Below the pieces are notes generated by a model that saw nothing but the letters and a program-made list of their open reading frames with translations, did no database searches and was not told the DNA's origin. The position numbers were made by a program, and so were the translations under genes. A DNA stretch of 64,000 nucleotides from Saprospirales bacterium (lineage in GTDB: Bacteria > Bacteroidota > Bacteroidia > Chitinophagales > Saprospiraceae), in the NCBI GenBank assembly GCA_016719895.1, contig JADJYG010000005.1, forward strand, positions 186,001 through 250,000, written 5' to 3'. Position 1 is the stretch's first letter, and each line of letters starts with the position of its first letter. Of this stretch, positions 24,228-33,236 are shown in pieces.

Positions 24228-25246
24228 TAGCGTATGGTTTGATAAACTTTTAATCCAAATTTTCCAACCCGGTAGAGGGGTTGGTTCAGCACCATTTCGT
24301 ACCGGCCATAACAGACTTCCTCGCCGCCGAAGCGCGCTTTGAACTCCCGGACGCCGTAGTCCTCTTCAGGCCGGCCTGCGCCCATAAAATCGAAGTATTG
24401 GTAGCCGTGTTTCAGGCCGTACTCGATGGGCGCCCAGGAAGCCAGCACGCTTGGATGCACGCCTTTAATAGCGCCGTTGTCGCCGCACACGTACCACTGA
24501 TAGAGCGCCCGGTTCGCATATATGGGTCCTACGCTGCCGCCCACTACTTTGCCTTCATATTTGACTAAAAATGTTTTAGCCGAGGGCGATTTCCAGAATT
24601 GCATGAACAGTTCGATGCTTGGCAGCGGTTTTTTTACTTTTTCGGTATACAATTTTTTGAGCAATTCATAAAAGGCTACCACGTCGGCTTCGGACTCCGG
24701 TTCGGTTACCACCGCGCCGGCGGCCAGGCTGGCTTTTATCTGGCGGCGCCGGTTGCTGCTCAGCCGGCCGGCGGCGTCTTCGTCAATTTTTACCAAATAG
24801 TTCAGGTGCGGGCGAAAATGGAAATTGCAGGCTGCAAAGGCGTCGTGCAGTTCCGAGCAATCGAAAAAATTCCGGAATTCGATAAAGATGGCGCTTCCCT
24901 GGGCGTACTTCTTCATCGCTTGCAGCAAGGTTTTTGTCACGGCGTTTTTATCTGCAGATGCCGCCACGACCGGTCCTCCCCAAACGATCAGCCGGCGGGA
25001 AAGCCATGATTTTACACCGCCGCCATCGGATTGGATGACCCCCAGCAACGAGCCGTTCAGCGCGCCCGAATCGGATAAGGCCACCAACAGAAAAGGCTTG
25101 TAGCCCCTGACCGGTTCGATAAACTTCAGAAATTCGGGACTTTGAAAAAAATTCGCATTTGGCGCCTGGCATGCAAATTGTTGAAAAGGAACAAACTGAT
25201 CGCTTTTTTCCAATTGATCGTATTGGGTGTAAAGAAGTGTTCGCAT
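24227..25246 (-). CDS. FemAB/GNAT-fold acyl- or aminoacyl-transferase
   Basis: The 339-residue protein has the double-GNAT pattern of FemAB-like proteins: NANFFQSPEFLKFIEPVRGY near the N-terminus, LSSNRRRQIKASLAAGAVVT around 155-175, and the C-terminal YFDFMGAGRPEEDYGVREFK. FemX/FemA enzymes transfer amino acids from aminoacyl-tRNA to cell-wall precursors; relatives in exopolysaccharide loci are thought to transfer acyl or aminoacyl groups to sugars. It overlaps the DUF354 gene by one base and follows a deacetylase gene by 39 bp. A deacetylase producing a free amine and an acyltransferase refilling it is a plausible pairing. Donor and acceptor are unknown. Confidence 0.78.
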   Translation of the reverse strand: MRTLLYTQYDQLEKSDQFVPFQQFACQAPNANFFQSPEFLKFIEPVRGYKPFLLVALSDSGALNGSLLGVIQSDGGGVKSWLSRRLIVWGGPVVAASADKNAVTKTLLQAMKKYAQGSAIFIEFRNFFDCSELHDAFAACNFHFRPHLNYLVKIDEDAAGRLSSNRRRQIKASLAAGAVVTEPESEADVVAFYELLKKLYTEKVKKPLPSIELFMQFWKSPSAKTFLVKYEGKVVGGSVGPIYANRALYQWYVCGDNGAIKGVHPSVLASWAPIEYGLKHGYQYFDFMGAGRPEEDYGVREFKARFGGEEVCYGRYEMVLNQPLYRVGKFGLKVYQTIR

Positions 25247-25285
25247 GATTATTTATTCAAGAGTTTTGTGTAAAAATCGGCTATA

Positions 25286-26287
25286 TCAAGCCCAGGTGGG
25301 GTACATTATGCCAGTTGAGTACGTAGTCAAATACAATGCCGTTAATAGCCATAAGCTGGCGATTTGGCCCAGGGGCTCCTTCTTTTGTTCCATACCGGAC
25401 GGTACCGGATCCATACGGCCCGATCTGCGCCTTTTCCCGGCCAGGTTCATCAGCAGTGTCCATACGCCGGCGGCTTTTACGCATACGGCGTCTACTTGGT
25501 CGGTATCGTCGATGCTAAGGCGTTTGAGGCGGTAGGGGTCGGTTTTCAGGTTGTTGAACCCGTAATCCACGGTAATGGCGCAGGCGTACCCGGCTGCTTT
25601 TGCAAGGCTGGCATCCCGGTCGGAGTAGTCGCCGTTGGGGTAGGCCAGGGCATTAATGCGCAGGCCGTATTGTTGTTCCAGCAGCTGTTTGGATTGAAAA
25701 ATTTCGTACCGGGCCTCCGCGTCGGTACATTTAGGCAGGCAAGGGTGAAAAACCGTATGGCTTTGAAAATTGACGCAGGGGCTCAAATCCCCGATTTGGC
25801 CCGCATCGAGGGCTTGCGGCGTGGGGAATTCCCGCTCGGGCCAAAAACCGGCCGCTGCCAGGTGTTCCAGTTTTTCCCGGTTGGACACCTGTTTCAGCGC
25901 CTCTGTCCGGATTGCCGGGTCTTTGTGTTTGAACCAAAAACGGCGGTTGGTGCCCACGATTCCGGCGCAGAGAAAAATGGTAACCGGGATTTTATGTTTT
26001 TCCAGCACGGGCAATAAGGCCCGGTTGCCGGCATGCCCGTCATCGAGGGTGATGATGAGGGCTTTGGGTGGCAACTTCCGGTTGTTGCGACGGGCCTCCA
26101 GGTAATCGTCGAGCCCGATGATGTTGTATTTTTTAGCCAGGTATAAAAATGCCGCTTCCGCCGCTCCCGGCGCCGGATCGTGCAACATCACGATCGTCAC
26201 CTGTTTGCGTTGCCACATTTCGCGGAACAAAAACGGCAACCCGGAGTACCGGATGGCCTTGAAAACCAGATTTCTCAGCGCGCTCAT
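25286..26287 (-). CDS. NodB-type polysaccharide deacetylase
   Basis: The 333 residues carry a recognisable NodB domain: ALIITLDDGHAGNRALLPVL (about 76-95, catalytic/metal Asp), NFQSHTVFHPCL (HxxxH) and AYPNGDYSDRDASLAKAAGY. Proteins of this class remove N- or O-acetyl groups from sugars. The N-terminus is amphipathic, without an obvious signal peptide. The C-terminal 40 residues include a hydrophobic stretch (ASLWLLTALYLTTYSTGI) that could anchor it in the membrane. It starts two bases before the preceding AsnB stop, in the middle of a tightly packed block. It is probably a tailoring enzyme of the same polysaccharide; the substrate is unknown. Confidence 0.83.
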   Translation of the reverse strand: MSALRNLVFKAIRYSGLPFLFREMWQRKQVTIVMLHDPAPGAAEAAFLYLAKKYNIIGLDDYLEARRNNRKLPPKALIITLDDGHAGNRALLPVLEKHKIPVTIFLCAGIVGTNRRFWFKHKDPAIRTEALKQVSNREKLEHLAAAGFWPEREFPTPQALDAGQIGDLSPCVNFQSHTVFHPCLPKCTDAEARYEIFQSKQLLEQQYGLRINALAYPNGDYSDRDASLAKAAGYACAITVDYGFNNLKTDPYRLKRLSIDDTDQVDAVCVKAAGVWTLLMNLAGKRRRSGRMDPVPSGMEQKKEPLGQIASLWLLTALYLTTYSTGIMYPTWA

Positions 26288-26289
26288 AG

Positions 26290-28143
26290 TCAGTCGATAA
26301 ATTGGTTATACCATTTTTCCAGGTGAATCCATTTCCAGATTTCCCTGGAATAGTTGCCGTTCCGGTCGAGGTGGTTTTGGTAAATGGCCTGCACCTTTTT
26401 CACGTCCATGATACCGCGGGTGGTAAACGGCGCCGAGCAGATCAGGTTTTTGATATACGCCTGGAACACCGGCGTCCGGAACCATTCGGCCTCCGGCGTT
26501 TCAAAACCAACCTTGTCGCGTCGCATCCGGATCGCTTCCGGCAGGGTGCCTTTCATGGCTTCGCGCAGGATGTGTTTGGTCATGCCTTTGTGTATGATGA
26601 GCTCGTCCGGTACGGTTAGGGTGCGTTCGACCAGCCGGTAATCGAGAAACGGCACGCGGGCTTCCAGCGAAAACCACATGGAGTTGCGGTCTTCCCATTT
26701 GAGCAGGTGTTCCAGTTTGTATTCGAAGTGGTTGATGAGGGCTTCCTGGAGCGATTTGGAGCCGTACAGTTCGCCGGTGATGACATTGTTTCCAGAGATA
26801 TTGGCTTGAAAAAAGCCGGGATCGAGATACCCTTTTTCCAGGACGCGCACCCGGCTGCGCAGGAAGGCGGGCAGCAGGAAAAACACCAGGCTTTTGATGC
26901 CGTACAGCGACCGGTGTTTGCCGTAGTAATGCGCCATTTCGCTGGCCAGTGTGCCGATTCTGCCCTGGCGGAGCAGGTTTTTGAAATGAAATCCGAAGAA
27001 ATAATGGTAACCGGCGAGCGCTTCGTCGGCGCCCTGGCCGTCGAGCGTAACCACTACGCGTTCCTTGGCCAGTTTCATGACTCGGTATTGGGCGTAGGTA
27101 GACGTGCTGGGCACCGGCTCATATTGCGCCCGTGTCAGGTCGTCGAGGTCGGCCAGCAGGGCGTTTTCGTCCGGCTGGGTAAAATACATATTTTGCAACT
27201 GGTCCCGGTACAGGTCGATGAAGGCCGATTCGTCGCCGTTGCGGTTTTGGCCATATACAGCGGAAAAGGTATTGAGGTCCTTTTTGTCAAAGTCTTTCAG
27301 GAGTACCGAAACGATACTCGACGAGTCGAGGCCACCGCTGAGGCAAACGCCTACCGGCACGTCGCTGCGCAGGCGCAGGCCCACGGCCGATGCGAACATT
27401 TCGCGGTATTCTCCGGGGTTTTTAAACGGTTCTTTCAGTTGCTTGCGGATATCGTACCACTTCTGCGGGCGAAAGGTTTTTTCGGCCGGTGTGGCGCCGG
27501 GCCCGATCCGGAGTTTGACATAATGCCCGTGGTCGAGTTTTTTGACTTCCGCTAAAAAGGTGCTGTCGTTTTGGTCGCTGCGGTTGAACGCCAGGAAGTT
27601 AAAAATCGTTTCGTGGTCGGGCGTGGGTTTGCGGCCTAATACGGCGGTGATGGAGCGGATATCGGAGCCGAACAGAATCCGGCCGCCGTCGGTACAGTAA
27701 AAAAACGGTTTGACGCCGTAGCGGTCGCGGGCCGCGAACACCAGTTTGTCCCGTCGGTCGTAAATCACCAGGGCCCACATGCCGTTGAAGCGGTGCAGCA
27801 TATTTTCGCCCCATTCCCGGTAGGCGGCGAGGATAACCTCCGAGTCGGTTTGGGTATGGAAGCGGTGGCCTTTGGCAATCAGTTCTTCCCGGAGTTCGAG
27901 GTAGTTGTATATTTCTCCGTTGAAAATCATCACATACCGCTCGTCGGCCGAGAACATAGGCTGATGCCCTGCTGCACTCAGGTCGAGAATACTCAGGCGC
28001 ACAAAGCCGAGGCCCATACCGTTTTCGGTGAACAGGCCTTCATCGTTCGGGCCGCGGTGTTTCATGGCCTTCATCATGGTTGCCAGTTGGTGTTCGGCCA
28101 CGTGTTGGCCGTCGAAGTGTATGATTCCGGAAATTCCGCACAT
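26290..28143 (-). CDS. asnB: glutamine-hydrolysing asparagine synthetase homologue, likely sugar amidotransferase
   Basis: The 617 residues include a class II glutaminase domain starting with the catalytic Cys2 (MCGISGIIHF; also KHRGPNDEG and FNGEIYNYLELREEL) and a synthetase domain with the ATP-pyrophosphatase loop SGGLDSSS (269-276). Both are intact, so glutamine-dependent amidation is expected. In a polysaccharide locus with wbpP-, wbpB- and wbpD-like genes, such proteins are candidates for amidating uronic acids, as proposed for WbpS in Pseudomonas O-antigen synthesis. Free asparagine synthesis is the alternative. It lies 96 bp after a glycosyltransferase gene and two bases before a deacetylase gene. 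It differs from the second, degenerate homologue at 31,464. Confidence 0.9.
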   Translation of the reverse strand: MCGISGIIHFDGQHVAEHQLATMMKAMKHRGPNDEGLFTENGMGLGFVRLSILDLSAAGHQPMFSADERYVMIFNGEIYNYLELREELIAKGHRFHTQTDSEVILAAYREWGENMLHRFNGMWALVIYDRRDKLVFAARDRYGVKPFFYCTDGGRILFGSDIRSITAVLGRKPTPDHETIFNFLAFNRSDQNDSTFLAEVKKLDHGHYVKLRIGPGATPAEKTFRPQKWYDIRKQLKEPFKNPGEYREMFASAVGLRLRSDVPVGVCLSGGLDSSSIVSVLLKDFDKKDLNTFSAVYGQNRNGDESAFIDLYRDQLQNMYFTQPDENALLADLDDLTRAQYEPVPSTSTYAQYRVMKLAKERVVVTLDGQGADEALAGYHYFFGFHFKNLLRQGRIGTLASEMAHYYGKHRSLYGIKSLVFFLLPAFLRSRVRVLEKGYLDPGFFQANISGNNVITGELYGSKSLQEALINHFEYKLEHLLKWEDRNSMWFSLEARVPFLDYRLVERTLTVPDELIIHKGMTKHILREAMKGTLPEAIRMRRDKVGFETPEAEWFRTPVFQAYIKNLICSAPFTTRGIMDVKKVQAIYQNHLDRNGNYSREIWKWIHLEKWYNQFID

Positions 28144-28239
28144 ATGCTATGATCTTGTCTTTAAAGTGGTTTCAAGCGGAGAAAAAACCAGAGAACTCTC
28201 CAGCTGTTTACTTCTAAGTTTTTGAGGGGCGCGCTGTTC

Positions 28240-29286
28240 TTATTCTGAAACCGGGGTTATTTCCCGGGCAGGGGCGGCGGGCCGCTGTCCGCCGGGAGGG
28301 GCCGGCGCCCTGGCGCCCAGCGCCGTGCGGTACACCTGGATAATTTTTTCTGCCACGGCTTCCGAATCCAGGCCCAGTTGCAGCAGGCGTTCGCGCCCTT
28401 TGGTACGCCCGGCGCGCGCTGCAAACTCCAGGGCGGCGTCGAGTTTTTGCGCAAAATCCTGCGGATCGTAGCCGGCCACAAAACAGCCTGCGGTATCCTG
28501 TACCACCCATTCGGCATCGCCGGCGGGCGTCACCACCTGCGGGCAATTGCAGGCCATGGCTTCCTTAACTACATTAGGCGAGCCTTCGCCGAACGAGCAA
28601 AGGGTAAATACATCCACGGAGTTCAGGTATTTGACTACCTGGTCGTGTGAAACCGGGTAGACGCTGACCAGGGCCACATCCGGCCGGTTGAGCCGGCGAA
28701 CCGCGCCTTGCACGAGGGTTATGTTTTTATTGGGATCGGCCGGATTGCCCAGGAAAAGCACGTATTTTTTTCCGGGTTCCAGGCCCAGCTCTTCCCTGCA
28801 CCCGCCGGGGTAAAGTTTGAATTGATCCAGCCGGACCCCATTCGGGATCACGTATGAAATGGATTTCCGGTAAACGGCCTTTTCCAGCAGGGCCGATTTG
28901 GAGATGATCGCCTGTACGAACGGCTGAAGGAGCCGGGTCAGCCAGATCAGGTAGCGGCTTTTCAGCGCCACTTTGTTTTTTCCGGTAAAAGTACCCTGCG
29001 CGTCATCGCCCATGAGTGAAAGCACCACGGGCACGCGGCCAGCGGCGGCCAGTACGGCCACCCATCCGCACAGGGAATAATGCGCATGGATCAGGTCGTA
29101 CGCATTGGTTTTCAAATGCTTGCGCAAGGGGCTGATGTTTTTGAAATAATTGCGCATTCCTTTTCCCTGGATCGGGAAATACGATACTTCCACCCCCTTG
29201 TCGCGCAGCGAATCGGCCTGCGCCTTGGTGAACGGCGAAATCGGGAATTGCCGGGAATTTCCGCTGAATACAAATAGAACTTTCAC
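28240..29286 (-). CDS. family 4 glycosyltransferase
   Basis: The 348-residue GT-B retaining enzyme has the N-terminal acceptor domain (LIHAHYSLCGWVAVLAAAGR) and the donor-binding C-terminal domain with KKYVLFLGNPADPNKN and the E-x7-E motif EGSPNVVKEAMACNC. The start codon is GTG at 29,286, set by the 4-base GTGA overlap with the stop of the ATP-grasp gene; no in-frame ATG nearby would keep the N-terminal strand KVLFVFSG. The C-terminal 25 residues are Pro/Ala-rich and unusual for the family. Donor sugar and linkage cannot be predicted. Confidence 0.9.
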   Translation of the reverse strand: MKVLFVFSGNSRQFPISPFTKAQADSLRDKGVEVSYFPIQGKGMRNYFKNISPLRKHLKTNAYDLIHAHYSLCGWVAVLAAAGRVPVVLSLMGDDAQGTFTGKNKVALKSRYLIWLTRLLQPFVQAIISKSALLEKAVYRKSISYVIPNGVRLDQFKLYPGGCREELGLEPGKKYVLFLGNPADPNKNITLVQGAVRRLNRPDVALVSVYPVSHDQVVKYLNSVDVFTLCSFGEGSPNVVKEAMACNCPQVVTPAGDAEWVVQDTAGCFVAGYDPQDFAQKLDAALEFAARAGRTKGRERLLQLGLDSEAVAEKIIQVYRTALGARAPAPPGGQRPAAPAREITPVSE

Positions 29287-30359
29287 GCGAGTACTTCGAG
29301 TTGTTTTTCAGATAAGATTTCGAGGAAATGGTCGAGTCGGAGTAAAAAAGACTCGTGGCGGTTAAAGTCGCCGGGTTCGAAAACCCATTCGCCATCCAGC
29401 TGCCGGTACCTGCCGGGCTGGCCGTTCACGAGCATCTGATAGGGATCGGACTGACCGAAAATGCACTGCATTTCATTGACCAGGTACCGGCCGTCGGCCG
29501 TTTCGAAAAGGTCGACTGATTGCGACAGGAAATGGCGGCGCCCGGTGACGTCTTTTATAAAATCAAGCAGCCGCATCGGCGGGTTTTCATAACCTTTGAG
29601 CAGGCTGCCGCTGGCTTTGTCGCCTTTTTTTATCTTTTTGTGCGCAAAAAACGAATCGCCGATACGGACGCAGCGCCATTCGTAATCGTGTGGGATGTAT
29701 TCCTGCAGAATCACGAAATCCTTTTGCACTTCCGCCCGCTGAAATTTGTATTGCTGCAGTTTCGCTTTGAACTCCTGCGGGTGCAGTAATTTTTTGATCA
29801 CCCTTCCGATAAATCCCTTTTTACGCCATTTGGGACCAACCTGCAGGGTAGCGCCTTTGCTGGAGAAGGTGTTTTGTACATAGTTGACCGCTTCAGCGCG
29901 GGATTTCAGGATATGCACCCCGCTGCCGCCGCCGCCGATGCTGGTTTTGCCAACCAAAGGAATAGCAGCCTTTTGCAGAAACTCCAGCGCTTCCGGTTCG
30001 TAGTAGAACACCCAGGTTTTCGGATGCGGGATCCGCGTGGCCATCAGCCAGTAGGAGAGGTTTTTCTTGTTTTCATAAATCTGAATTTCTTCCAGGCACG
30101 GATACACCGGGATACCGCAAACGGTGTTCAGGATGTTGATCCGCTCGTCGTACAGCACCCGGAAGGGGGTGGTCCAGCCCGGCGGCGCGGCCAGCAAGCC
30201 ATCGAAGGCGCCGGAGCGGATGCGCTCCAGCCAATCAGCGCGCGTAATATCAATGACTTCCCAGTCGATCCGGTCAGTCCGTTCTTCGCAGGCATGTATC
30301 CAAAGCAGGTGATCGTCGGCTACTTCATTTTGCAGAACAGCCAGTTTCAGTTTTTTCAT
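29283..30359 (-). CDS. ATP-grasp domain ligase
   Basis: The 358-residue protein shows ATP-grasp features: the glycine-rich loop IPLVGKTSIGGGGSGVHILK (about 134-153), FVILQEYIPHDYEWRCVRIG (about 215-234), and the metal-binding ending YLVNEMQCIFGQ. The N-terminal preATP-grasp part contains INILNTVCGIPVYPC. ATP-grasp enzymes form an acyl phosphate and join a carboxylate to an amine or thiol. It overlaps a FemAB-like gene by 4 bp and a glycosyltransferase by 4 bp, so it belongs to the same assembly. Making an amide between an amino acid (or another acid) and a sugar amine, or making the acyl donor used by the FemAB protein, are possible roles. Both are inferences. Confidence 0.8.
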   Translation of the reverse strand: MKKLKLAVLQNEVADDHLLWIHACEERTDRIDWEVIDITRADWLERIRSGAFDGLLAAPPGWTTPFRVLYDERINILNTVCGIPVYPCLEEIQIYENKKNLSYWLMATRIPHPKTWVFYYEPEALEFLQKAAIPLVGKTSIGGGGSGVHILKSRAEAVNYVQNTFSSKGATLQVGPKWRKKGFIGRVIKKLLHPQEFKAKLQQYKFQRAEVQKDFVILQEYIPHDYEWRCVRIGDSFFAHKKIKKGDKASGSLLKGYENPPMRLLDFIKDVTGRRHFLSQSVDLFETADGRYLVNEMQCIFGQSDPYQMLVNGQPGRYRQLDGEWVFEPGDFNRHESFLLRLDHFLEILSEKQLEVLA

Positions 30360-31459
30360 AGTTGAACGCGCTGAGTAAGACGTTTTAATTTATCCCGGTA
30401 AAAGCCATAAATTTTGGGATTGTCCCGAACGGCTTTTATCGCTTTGGTTTTCAGGATAAAAGGTAGGTTTGTAGCGCCGGAAATAAATATCCGGTGCAGG
30501 GCGTGTTCGGTATTGGCGACCGTGTATTTATAGGGCTCGTCGCCGTCGCCAAAATCTAGTACGCGCATTTGTTGTCCCTGCATCCATTCGGTCATGAAAT
30601 GGATCAGGGCTTTACCCGGGCTATATTTCCAGTAGTCGGGGTGGAACGTGGTGGAATGGTGGATCAGGGAGTTTTGTTCCAGCAGGCCAACCACGAAGCC
30701 AACTCTGCCCTGTTCGACCCTTACGGAAAACCGTACCAAAATTTTATCGGTATTCCAGGCATGCAGGCAAGCCTTCAAAAACGCCTGCCGGCCGGGGTCG
30801 CGGAACGCCGATGGGGTAGGGGTGTTCTGCCAGCGCAGGATGTGTGCCTGGCAGAACTCGTCGGCCCAGTGGTCCAAATCCGTCCCGTCGGTGAACACCT
30901 CGAATATGGCGTTCTCCTGGTTTTTCAATTTGTTTACCCGGTAACGCAGTTCCCTGGAGCCGTTGATCCGGCTGAACAGCGCTTTTGGCGTTTCGGCTTC
31001 GGCCACGGGGCACACGGAGTATTTAAGGTTCATCCAAAACAGCTTGCTGGCCTGGCCTGCCGCTTCAAATTGTTCCATATAACTGGCCCAGGCCGGTTGG
31101 TTATTGAGGGTGAGCGACCAGTTCTCTTTTTTGATCAGTTGTAAAAACTGATCGAAGAACTGGCGCCAATCCGAGGGCGTACACGCCTGGTGAAAAATGA
31201 AAAAGTTGGCATCCGTTTTCATGTCGCTCAAAAAGGTGTATACACCGTTGTTTTTGCGAAACACCGCTGCTGCTGCCAACATCCCGTCTTTTTTCCCCTG
31301 AACAACAGCGATCTCGTCTGGCGCCCGGCTGGCAAAAAATTGCAGCAAATGCGGCGCCTGGAAAGGGGATTGCCCGGTGCTATTCAGCCATAACGCCGTA
31401 TACGCATCCCAAAAAGACTGGTCAGGATCCTGGTATTCGATAGTGATTGTCATATACAT
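30356..31459 (-). CDS. FemAB/GNAT-fold acyltransferase, second copy
   Basis: The reading frame is open to 31,618, but the first 53 codons overlap the upstream gene and have no family likeness. ATG 31,459 or 31,453 (MYMTITIEYQDPDQSFWDAY) is the likely start, giving about 367 residues. The core resembles the FemAB-related GNAT fold: RINGSRELRYRVNKLKNQEN in the middle and VLDFGDGDEPYKYTVAN near residue 315, matching the D-F-x-x-G-D-E-x-Y-K pattern of exopolysaccharide-associated acetyltransferases. It lies four bases after the degenerate asparagine synthetase and overlaps the ATP-grasp gene by 4 bp. It is not closely similar to the FemAB-like protein at 24,227, so two different acyl additions are possible. 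Confidence 0.77.
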   Translation of the reverse strand: MYMTITIEYQDPDQSFWDAYTALWLNSTGQSPFQAPHLLQFFASRAPDEIAVVQGKKDGMLAAAAVFRKNNGVYTFLSDMKTDANFFIFHQACTPSDWRQFFDQFLQLIKKENWSLTLNNQPAWASYMEQFEAAGQASKLFWMNLKYSVCPVAEAETPKALFSRINGSRELRYRVNKLKNQENAIFEVFTDGTDLDHWADEFCQAHILRWQNTPTPSAFRDPGRQAFLKACLHAWNTDKILVRFSVRVEQGRVGFVVGLLEQNSLIHHSTTFHPDYWKYSPGKALIHFMTEWMQGQQMRVLDFGDGDEPYKYTVANTEHALHRIFISGATNLPFILKTKAIKAVRDNPKIYGFYRDKLKRLTQRVQL

Positions 31460-31463
31460 TGGT

Positions 31464-33236
31464 TTAAATGCCGGTAGTATTAAATTGTGTAACTGTTCCG
31501 GCTGCTTCCCAGCCGGCTGCGATGGAATAGCCGCAGATTTTGCGCTCCAGATCGCCCGGTCCGGCGGCTTGGCGCAGTAGGGCTGCGATGTCGTTCGGAT
31601 GGGTTGCGCCGCCCACACGTTGTGGCGCCAGCGCCCGGCGGTGGCGGTCGAGGAAGGTTTCTACCGAATTGGAATCGGCTTCTTCTTTCCGGATCAATTT
31701 TTGGCGCAGCACCCGGCCGAACAGCAAGGGCAAACGCCAGGGCTCGAGTACGTCGGCCGGGCTATATCCTTTGCTGGTCTGTTGACGGTACAGTTGCCGA
31801 TCCGTTCGCTGGAGGTAGGCGGCATAAAACATTTGGCCTTTGAGGCGTTTGTTTTTCATTTTTTCAAACAGCCGGGAATGCACGCCCGACCAGATGGTTT
31901 CGTTGAGTTCGCGGAAAAGCCGGAGGGTAAGGAACGGCGTGCGGTTGTTGAGGTAATGGCTCTGCATGACCAGCTCGGGGCCGAAGTATTTGCGGAAGAT
32001 CTCCTGAAATACAAACTGATAAAACCGGTGGTTAGGCTCCCAGGTTTTCATGGGATTGAGATAATCCTCCAGATCGGCAATCAGCGCGTCGAGTTCCTGC
32101 CGGAAAAGCCCGGGCGCCCAGTTTTCTGCTGTTTGTACCAGGGTGTCTTTCCAGGCTTCGTTACCAGCGCCGAACACACCGATCAGGCATTCCGTCATCA
32201 TCACCCCAGGCTGGTGGAGGGCGCGAAACAATTCGCTGCCAAAATTTCCCGTCAGGATATAATCCACCATTCCGGAAAGTTGCCGGGCTGCATAATGGTA
32301 GTGGGGTCTGCCGTAATTGCCGTTGTATTCCGTCAGTTTCATAAAGGCTAGTGCCGACTCGAGGGCCGGCCCCTCCAGGTATTTTTCATCCAACAAAATC
32401 GGCACATACGGTATGCCCCGGGCCCTGGCCTGCGCTTCGGGGAAGCGCAGGTCGGATGCGCCTGGCCGGCCGAAGCTGTAGGTCAGAAAATTATCCCGGC
32501 CCGCATGCAAGGCGGTAGCCACCAGCGTGCGGCCGTCAAAACCGCCGGTATACGAAATTCCAAACGGCGCATCGGGCAGGAAAAGCCGGGCTTCTTCCTC
32601 GAAAAGCCGGGTAAGTTGATTCAATCTTTGGCGGCTGGATTGCTGCCCCGACCCAAAATAATCGCTGATCGCAAACCGGCCCTCCTCCCGGGCGCCGGTA
32701 TGATCCACCTTCAGGTGGCGGTGCGCCTGCAACAACCGGATCCCTTGCCACCAGGTGGAGCCGAATAGCGGATAGTTGAATAACAGCCGCTCCAGCAGAT
32801 TGCGGCGTTCCAGGGTTTCGGCATGGGTCTGTTCCGCCAGGTAAAAAGAGGAAGAGCTGACCAGCACCGCACCGTCGCCGGTATGGTAATACACTGGGAA
32901 AATGGCGCCAAACGAGTTGCCGATTTGAATGCCGTTTGCCTGTAATAAAAACCAGTAGTAGTGCCCCCGGGCGTGTTCATATAAATGGGATTCATCCAAG
33001 GGACCGGTTTTGCCGCTTGCCCAAATCCGCTGGACCAGGGTATTTCGGTCCTCCCATACCGGGTCGCCCAGCAAGAACAGGCGTCCGGCCGGCGTATCGA
33101 AGGATTCCAACCGCTGCCGCCCCGGGTAGATATGCAACGTATTCCACGCCGTGCAAGGTTGGTCGGCCGAATCGAGCAAACAGAGGCCGGTTGGCCCGGC
33201 GTTACCGGAATTTTTATAGGGTAAAAAGAAAAACAT
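31464..33236 (-). CDS. degenerate asparagine-synthetase-like protein without glutaminase cysteine
   Basis: The 590 residues align in outline with AsnB: an N-terminal Ntn-like part (GHYYWFLLQANGIQIGNSFG, FPVYYHTGDGAVLVSSSS) and a synthetase-like part (LLERLLFNYPLFGSTWWQGI, ATALHAGRDNFLTYSFGRPG). The nucleophile Cys2 is absent (it begins MFFFLPYKN), so glutamine cannot be hydrolysed. The ATP loop reads YTGGFDGRTL (229-238) instead of SGGLDSS. Related proteins occur in polysaccharide loci without known activity. It may use free ammonia or another amine, act as an adenylate-forming ligase as beta-lactam synthetases do, or be non-catalytic. It shares one base with the deacetylase stop and precedes the second FemAB gene by four bases. 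Confidence 0.75.
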   Translation of the reverse strand: MFFFLPYKNSGNAGPTGLCLLDSADQPCTAWNTLHIYPGRQRLESFDTPAGRLFLLGDPVWEDRNTLVQRIWASGKTGPLDESHLYEHARGHYYWFLLQANGIQIGNSFGAIFPVYYHTGDGAVLVSSSSFYLAEQTHAETLERRNLLERLLFNYPLFGSTWWQGIRLLQAHRHLKVDHTGAREEGRFAISDYFGSGQQSSRQRLNQLTRLFEEEARLFLPDAPFGISYTGGFDGRTLVATALHAGRDNFLTYSFGRPGASDLRFPEAQARARGIPYVPILLDEKYLEGPALESALAFMKLTEYNGNYGRPHYHYAARQLSGMVDYILTGNFGSELFRALHQPGVMMTECLIGVFGAGNEAWKDTLVQTAENWAPGLFRQELDALIADLEDYLNPMKTWEPNHRFYQFVFQEIFRKYFGPELVMQSHYLNNRTPFLTLRLFRELNETIWSGVHSRLFEKMKNKRLKGQMFYAAYLQRTDRQLYRQQTSKGYSPADVLEPWRLPLLFGRVLRQKLIRKEEADSNSVETFLDRHRRALAPQRVGGATHPNDIAALLRQAAGPGDLERKICGYSIAAGWEAAGTVTQFNTTGI

